Origin: GCA-2731375 sp002731375
GTDB lineage: Bacteria; Pseudomonadota; Alphaproteobacteria; GCA-2731375
Reading direction: 5' to 3'
Assembly: GCA_030752605.1 (NCBI GenBank)
Contig: JASMDX010000008.1
Location: forward strand, 1 to 64,000
Length of the DNA: 64,000 nucleotides
The translations under genes were made by a program, and so were the position numbers. Shown here one piece after another: positions 59,747-64,000 of the stretch (positions are counted from its first letter, which is position 1; the number at the start of each line of letters is the position of its first letter). Under the pieces are notes generated by a model. It had not been told where the DNA came from, made no database searches, and saw only the letters and a program-made list of their open reading frames with translations.

Positions 59747-61234
59747 TCAGTTCGCGCCACGTACCACCTGAATATCCAGTTCTTTGATTTTTTTTCGCAG
59801 GGTATTGCGGTTCAGTCCCAGCAGATCCGCCGCCCGGATTTGATTGCCGCGGGTCGCCGCAAGACACAGTTGGATCAGAGGCCGCTCAACCTCGCGCACT
59901 ACGCGCTCGTGCAGGCCGGCGGGTGGTAGACTGTCGCCATGGGCGAGAAAATAGCGGGCAAGGTGTTGCTCCACCGAGGCGCCAATACTATCGCCTCCCA
60001 CAGGGCGCCGCGCCCTATCTGCTCCGTCATCGCCATCGGCGGCGGCGGCGGATCGTGCTCGGGTTGGATAGATGAAGTCCAATTCAGAGTCCACGACCGC
60101 TTCTTCAATCACCTCCTCGGGATAGAGCGCGACCAGGCGCTGGATTAGGTTTTCCAGCTCCCGGACGTTGCCGGACCAAGCGTGCTGGCGCAAACGCACC
60201 AACGCGTCACGGCTGATCTGCTTTGCCGGCAGGCCCTGGGCCTCGGCCAGTCTTAGGAAATGGCGGGCCAGATCGGGCACGTCCTCGGTCCTTTCGCGCA
60301 AGGGCGGTAGACGCATGGGCACGACATTGAGGCGATAGTACAAATCCTCGCGGAACAGCCCTTGGCGGATCAATTGCCTGAGATCTTGGTTGGTCGCGGC
60401 GATGATGCGCACATTGGCCTTGATCGATATGCGCCCGCCGACCGTGCTGTATTCACCCTGTTGCAGGACGCGCAGCAACCGGGTTTGCGCCTCGGCCGGC
60501 ATATCGCCAATTTCATCCAGAAAAAGCGTACCGCCCTCGGCCAATTCAAAATGGCCCGGTTTACGCGTGGTTGCACCCGTGAAGGCACCTTTTTCATGGC
60601 CGAATAATTCACTCTCGATCAAATCCCGGGGGATCGCCGCCATGTTGATGGCGACAAATGGTCCGTTGCGGCGTTTACCGTAGTCATGCAGGGCACGGGC
60701 AACCAGCTCCTTGCCGGTCCCTGACTCGCCGGAAATCATCACGGTCAAATCCGTCTGCATGAGACGGGCTAGGATTCGATAGACCTCCTGCATCGCGGGG
60801 GAGCGGCCGATTAACGGCAGAGCTTCCTCGCCCTCCTCCTGCCCACCGGTACTGGCGGTGACGTGCTGGCTATTGGTCAAGGCGCGCTGAACTACATTGA
60901 TTAGCTCCTTGAGGTCGAATGGTTTGGGTAAATATTCGTGGGCGCCGCGTTCGGCGGCCTTGATCGCGGTCAGGATGGTGGATTGTGCGCTCATCACGAT
61001 AACCGGCATCTCTGGCCGCAGTTTCTTAATCCGCGGCAACAGCTCCAAACCATTCTCGTCGGGCATAACCACGTCCGTGATGACCAGATCACCCTGACCA
61101 TCGCCAATCCAGCGCCATAAGGTGGCCGCATTACCGGTGGAGCGCACTTCGTAACCAGCCCGGCCCAGTGCCTGGTCCAAAACCAAGCGGATGGCATTGT
61201 CGTCATCGGCAATCAGGATCGTCCCGCGGCTCAT
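59747..61234 (-). CDS. ntrC: Nitrogen response regulator NtrC
   Basis: The 495-residue protein has a receiver domain with Asp54 (LVITDVVMPDENG), a sigma54-activating AAA+ domain with Walker A SGESGTGKELV near 168 and the GAFTGATTRKPGHFE loop that contacts sigma54, and a C-terminal Fis-type helix-turn-helix (NQIRAADLLGLNRNTLRKK). It activates nitrogen-scavenging promoters, in principle amtB-glnK. It follows ntrB by 17 bases. Confidence 0.97.
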   Translation of the reverse strand: MSRGTILIADDDNAIRLVLDQALGRAGYEVRSTGNAATLWRWIGDGQGDLVITDVVMPDENGLELLPRIKKLRPEMPVIVMSAQSTILTAIKAAERGAHEYLPKPFDLKELINVVQRALTNSQHVTASTGGQEEGEEALPLIGRSPAMQEVYRILARLMQTDLTVMISGESGTGKELVARALHDYGKRRNGPFVAINMAAIPRDLIESELFGHEKGAFTGATTRKPGHFELAEGGTLFLDEIGDMPAEAQTRLLRVLQQGEYSTVGGRISIKANVRIIAATNQDLRQLIRQGLFREDLYYRLNVVPMRLPPLRERTEDVPDLARHFLRLAEAQGLPAKQISRDALVRLRQHAWSGNVRELENLIQRLVALYPEEVIEEAVVDSELDFIYPTRARSAAAADGDDGADRARRPVGGDSIGASVEQHLARYFLAHGDSLPPAGLHERVVREVERPLIQLCLAATRGNQIRAADLLGLNRNTLRKKIKELDIQVVRGAN

Positions 61235-61251
61235 TGTTCAAATACCATTTT

Positions 61252-62328
61252 CTAGCTCTCATCCATCGGTAACATGACGCGAAATTGCGTTCCCTTGGCG
61301 ACATCGGCGCATTCCACGATGCCGCCGTGATCACCGACCAATTTGGCTACGAGGGCCAGTCCCAAACCTGACCCCTGGGCTTTGTTGGTGACGAAGGCAT
61401 CGAAGAGATAGGGTATGATATCGTCCGCCACGCCGGGGCCGTTGTCGTGAACTGCGATCTCGATCGGCAGCTTCATGCGGCTTCCACTGCCCGGAACCGA
61501 AAGGCGCAGGCCATGGCGATAGGCGGTGCTCAACGTAATTTCGCCGCCCACGGCAGGTGTGGCCTCGGCGGCATTCTTGATCAGGTTTAGGAAAACTTGG
61601 ACCAACTGATCAAAGTTACCCAGCACGAGCGGAATGGAGGGATCATAATTTTCTTGAAATCGGATGCGCTTGGCAAAACCACTATGCGCCACCTGGCGGA
61701 CCCGTTCCAGAACCCGGTGAATATTGACCGGTTGCCGTTTGATCGGCTTGTCCGAAAACATTTCCATGCGCTCGACAATATCGACGATACGATCGGTCTC
61801 ATCGCAGATCAAGCAGGTCAGAACTCTGTCGTCGGGATTAGCGTCCTGTTCCAGTAACTGAGCCGCACCGCGAATGCCGCTCAAGGGATTTTTCACCTCG
61901 TGGGCCAGCATGGCCGCCATGCCGGTGACCGAGCGTGCGGCGCCGCGATGGGTCAACTGGCGGTCCATTTTTGAGGCGATGCTGTTTTCCCGCAAAGTCA
62001 GGACGATACGATCAGGCGCCTCAATCATGGGCGAGGCCGTGACGTCGACCAGACGTGGGCCCAGGCGGGGCATGCCCAAATCCAGGCCGTATTCAGAGAT
62101 CACGGTGGTTTTCTGCCGGGCTTCGTTTACCAATGCCTGCACTGGGCTGCCAAAAGGTAATAGCGTGCTTAAGCGGTCACGGCAAAGTTGGGAGGCGCCG
62201 CAGGCAAAGAAATGTTCAGCACTGGGATTGACGTAACGAATCGCATCGTCTTCATCCAGCACCAATACGGGATGGGGAAAGGAGCCCAGGATCATATCCG
62301 ATGAAATACCCGCCGAAACCACCATCAT
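61252..62328 (-). CDS. ntrB: Nitrogen sensor kinase NtrB
   Basis: The 358-residue cytoplasmic kinase has an N-terminal PAS domain (PHPVLVLDEDDAIRYVNPSAE), the phosphoacceptor His143 in AMLAHEVKNPLSGIRGAAQL and an ATPase domain with VHDNGPGV and GSGLGLALVAKL. It phosphorylates or dephosphorylates NtrC under PII control; glnK in this window is a plausible partner. ATG 62328 overlaps the dusB stop by 4 bases, so the two genes are coupled. Confidence 0.96.
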   Translation of the reverse strand: MMVVSAGISSDMILGSFPHPVLVLDEDDAIRYVNPSAEHFFACGASQLCRDRLSTLLPFGSPVQALVNEARQKTTVISEYGLDLGMPRLGPRLVDVTASPMIEAPDRIVLTLRENSIASKMDRQLTHRGAARSVTGMAAMLAHEVKNPLSGIRGAAQLLEQDANPDDRVLTCLICDETDRIVDIVERMEMFSDKPIKRQPVNIHRVLERVRQVAHSGFAKRIRFQENYDPSIPLVLGNFDQLVQVFLNLIKNAAEATPAVGGEITLSTAYRHGLRLSVPGSGSRMKLPIEIAVHDNGPGVADDIIPYLFDAFVTNKAQGSGLGLALVAKLVGDHGGIVECADVAKGTQFRVMLPMDES

Positions 62329-63311
62329 GACGCCGCCCGCGCGATTGCCTGGTCGTATAGTTGATGGAGCTGTTGGATCACCGCCGAACCATCGCCCTGG
62401 CGCAGGACCGTCCGGCGTTCCTCTCTGGCGGCGCCGAGACGTTCCAGATACCGGTTGATATGCTTGCGTGCGATACGTAGGCCGCGTCTGGCGCCGTAAT
62501 AATCCAGGATTCCCCAGTAATGTGTAATCACCGTATCGCGCTGGTCGGAGAGGTTTGGATCAGGCATAGCATCGCCCGTGGTCAGGTAGTGGCGAACTTG
62601 GGCCGGAAACCAGGGCCGGCCAAAAGCACCGCGGCCGATCATCACACCATCGGCGTTGGAGCGGCGCAGAATATCCCGCGCATCTTCGAGGCGGACCACA
62701 TCGCCGTTGGCAATGACCGGAATATCGACCGCCCGCTTGACTGAACCGATGAAATCCCAATCCGCCTTACCATCATAAAACTGACAACGGGTGCGCCCAT
62801 GCACGGTAATCATGGCAATGCCGGCGTCTTGTGCCCGGCGCGCCAGGGATGGTGCATTGCGCTGTTCATAGTCCCAGCCCGTGCGCATTTTCACGGTCAC
62901 CGGAATATCCACGGCTCCAACCATGGCCTCGATCAGGCGCAGGGCAGAGGCTTCATCCTGCATCAAAGCGGAACCGGCGCTGCCCCCCACCACCTTCTTG
63001 ACGGGACAGCCCATGTTGATATCGATCACATCGGCGCCCTGATCCTGTTTCAACCGTGCCGCCTGGGCCATTGCATCGGGTAGGCAGCCGGACAGTTGCA
63101 CCACGCGCAGGCCTTCATCCGTTGCCCAGGAAGCCCGCTCCCTGGAAATCCGGCCGCCACTGACAACGCCATTGGAGGCGATCATTTCGCTGACGGCGAA
63201 ATCAACGCCAAAGCCACGCACAAGCCGGCGAAACGGCAGATCCGTGATCCCAGACATAGGCGCCAGGATCACAGGCTGATCCAGCTTACTTGGCCCCAAC
63301 TGAATGCTCAT
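62325..63311 (-). CDS. dusB: tRNA-dihydrouridine synthase (NifR3)
   Basis: The 328-residue flavoenzyme has LAPMSGITDLPFR, SEMIASNG, the catalytic Cys in DINMGCPVKKV near 96-106, ITVHGRTRCQFYDG and GVMIGRGAFGRPW. It reduces uridines in tRNA. As nifR3 it leads the ntr operon in many alphaproteobacteria and is co-transcribed with ntrBC. The usual upstream ispDF gene is not in this window. Confidence 0.96.
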   Translation of the reverse strand: MSIQLGPSKLDQPVILAPMSGITDLPFRRLVRGFGVDFAVSEMIASNGVVSGGRISRERASWATDEGLRVVQLSGCLPDAMAQAARLKQDQGADVIDINMGCPVKKVVGGSAGSALMQDEASALRLIEAMVGAVDIPVTVKMRTGWDYEQRNAPSLARRAQDAGIAMITVHGRTRCQFYDGKADWDFIGSVKRAVDIPVIANGDVVRLEDARDILRRSNADGVMIGRGAFGRPWFPAQVRHYLTTGDAMPDPNLSDQRDTVITHYWGILDYYGARRGLRIARKHINRYLERLGAAREERRTVLRQGDGSAVIQQLHQLYDQAIARAAS

Positions 63312-63430
63312 GAAATAGGCGCCTAAACGATCGTAAGTAATTTGCTCAAATTTCAGGCAATTTATGGCAAATCAAACTCAAATGCCACGAAATTCTTCAT
63401 ACTAGCGACCGCATACTCAGGAGTTGGGCA

Positions 63431-63595
63431 CTAGACCGCGCGGATGCGGTAATTGAGACTGAATTCGTCCGGTTCCATTGGTTCCACGCTCAGCGTAAGG
63501 TTCCTCTTACGTTTATCCTCATGCTCCATTGCCAGCTGGAATTTCTTCGCTTCCCGGTACTCATGAGCGATTTGCTCGTTAATGCGGCTCAACAT
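63431..63595 (-). CDS. Possible small hypothetical protein (54 residues)
   Basis: A short frame encodes a charged helical peptide (INEQIAHEYREAKKFQLAME) ending in LTLSVEPMEPDEFSLNYRIR. Codon use is like the surrounding genes, but no strong ribosome site is visible and no family is recognised. It lies upstream of dusB, on the same strand. The rest of 63312-63801 holds nothing I can support. Confidence 0.3.
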   Translation of the reverse strand: MLSRINEQIAHEYREAKKFQLAMEHEDKRKRNLTLSVEPMEPDEFSLNYRIRAV

Positions 63596-63801
63596 CCGCG
63601 CCACTTCCGGGTCGACATTTCCAGCTTGTGTTTAACGCGGCCCGGCATGAATTTTGGTCTTGACAATCAGACCAGAGACGCCACCGCTTGGTTGCGATAT
63701 GATTAATGTCAGTCAACCTAAACAAAACTCCCCCAGGGTCCGTGGCAGCGTGACCCGGGAGCGTTGGATAGGTCATGTTGCCGTTAGAAGGTGGAGGCAA
63801 A

Positions 63802-64000
63802 ATGTCGTCCGGAGTAAAAAGCGATACGGTGGAAAATCAATTGGACCGCCCGCCAGGCGCGAGCCAAGGTCGGGGAAACTCTGCCCTACGCGGAAGGCAG
63901 GCCACCGCGGAGGATTTGGCCAAGGTGCGCCAGATTATCGGTCCCGCGGACCCGGAACGGTCTTTGCTGTTGGAATATCTGCACCAGATCCAGGACGTGG
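63802..64000 (+). CDS. NuoE-like NAD-dependent oxidoreductase subunit, 5' part
   Basis: GGTGGAGG lies 5 bases before the ATG, and the frame stays open to the window end (66 residues). After a polar head of about 37 residues it reads EDLAKVRQIIG and then RSLLLEYLHQIQDV, which resembles the first helix of NuoE/HoxE/formate dehydrogenase gamma proteins ('LLxxLHxxQDxxGxxP'). The Cys ligands of the [2Fe-2S] cluster would lie beyond the window, so the call rests on the start only. Confidence 0.55.
   Translation, partial: MSSGVKSDTVENQLDRPPGASQGRGNSALRGRQATAEDLAKVRQIIGPADPERSLLLEYLHQIQDV

Noticed and set aside
63579..63800. 73-codon minus frame upstream of the last gene
   Set aside because: Composition and codon use are poor and it covers the promoter and ribosome site of the NuoE-like gene.

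Overview
The window is about 60% G+C chromosomal DNA from an alphaproteobacterium, most likely of the Rhodospirillales type. The best marker is the minus-strand block dusB-ntrB-ntrC-ntrY-ntrX-trkA-trkH-dat-hfq-hflX (50310-63311), an order typical of that class. The amtB-glnK pair, a HrcA/CIRCE-controlled groESL and many CoA-dependent catabolic genes fit a free-living heterotroph. Lineage and lifestyle are inferred from gene content only.

Layout. 1-1135 is A+T-rich, mostly non-coding, with one poorly recognisable minus-strand ORF. 1136-10579 holds an ATC-hydrolase-like gene overlapping a shikimate kinase, an MFS carrier, gloB, malate synthase G, a decayed flavoprotein gene, a cinA-like gene with a degenerate amidase domain, a DUF2478 gene, a small ParB-like protein and an enoyl-CoA hydratase. 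10814-22017 is a catabolic locus around a divergent promoter with a perfect 9-bp inverted repeat: leftward CoA-transferase, CitE-like lyase and enoyl-CoA hydratase; rightward ThDP enzyme, DUF1445, enoyl-CoA hydratase, gamma-glutamyltransferase, D-tartrate dehydratase, HAD hydrolase and a second CoA-transferase. 22115-31622 has a MaoC-type protein, a frameshifted 3-methyladenine glycosylase gene, a MetE-C-like methyltransferase, a GMC oxidoreductase, a kinase remnant, ilvD, a small DUF1127-like protein, a 111-bp tandem duplication carrying a palindrome, and an Xaa-Pro aminopeptidase.

31615-38027 is the most distinctive part: a FadR-type GntR regulator diverges from a tightly packed rightward operon encoding an unrecognised 214-residue protein, an MtaA/UroD-type methyltransferase, a corrinoid protein, an ASKHA/[2Fe-2S] reductive activator and a pterin-binding methyltransferase. 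Together they form a nearly complete B12-dependent route moving methyl groups from an unknown donor to tetrahydrofolate. A FadR/PdhR-like operator lies between the regulator and the operon. A tRNA-Val and an A+T-rich gap follow.

38903-49567 contains mazG, an inositol-monophosphatase-family gene, groESL with a well-formed sigma70 promoter and CIRCE, amtB-glnK, and a leftward operon for an sdh/frd-like complex (B, D, C, A) followed by two-subunit class I fumarase. Its flavoprotein lacks the histidine that normally binds FAD covalently. A decayed hybrid kinase separates it from the hflX-to-dusB nitrogen/potassium block. The window ends inside a NuoE-like gene. No insertion sequence, CRISPR array or rRNA gene was seen, but five gene remnants or frameshifted genes point to ongoing gene loss.
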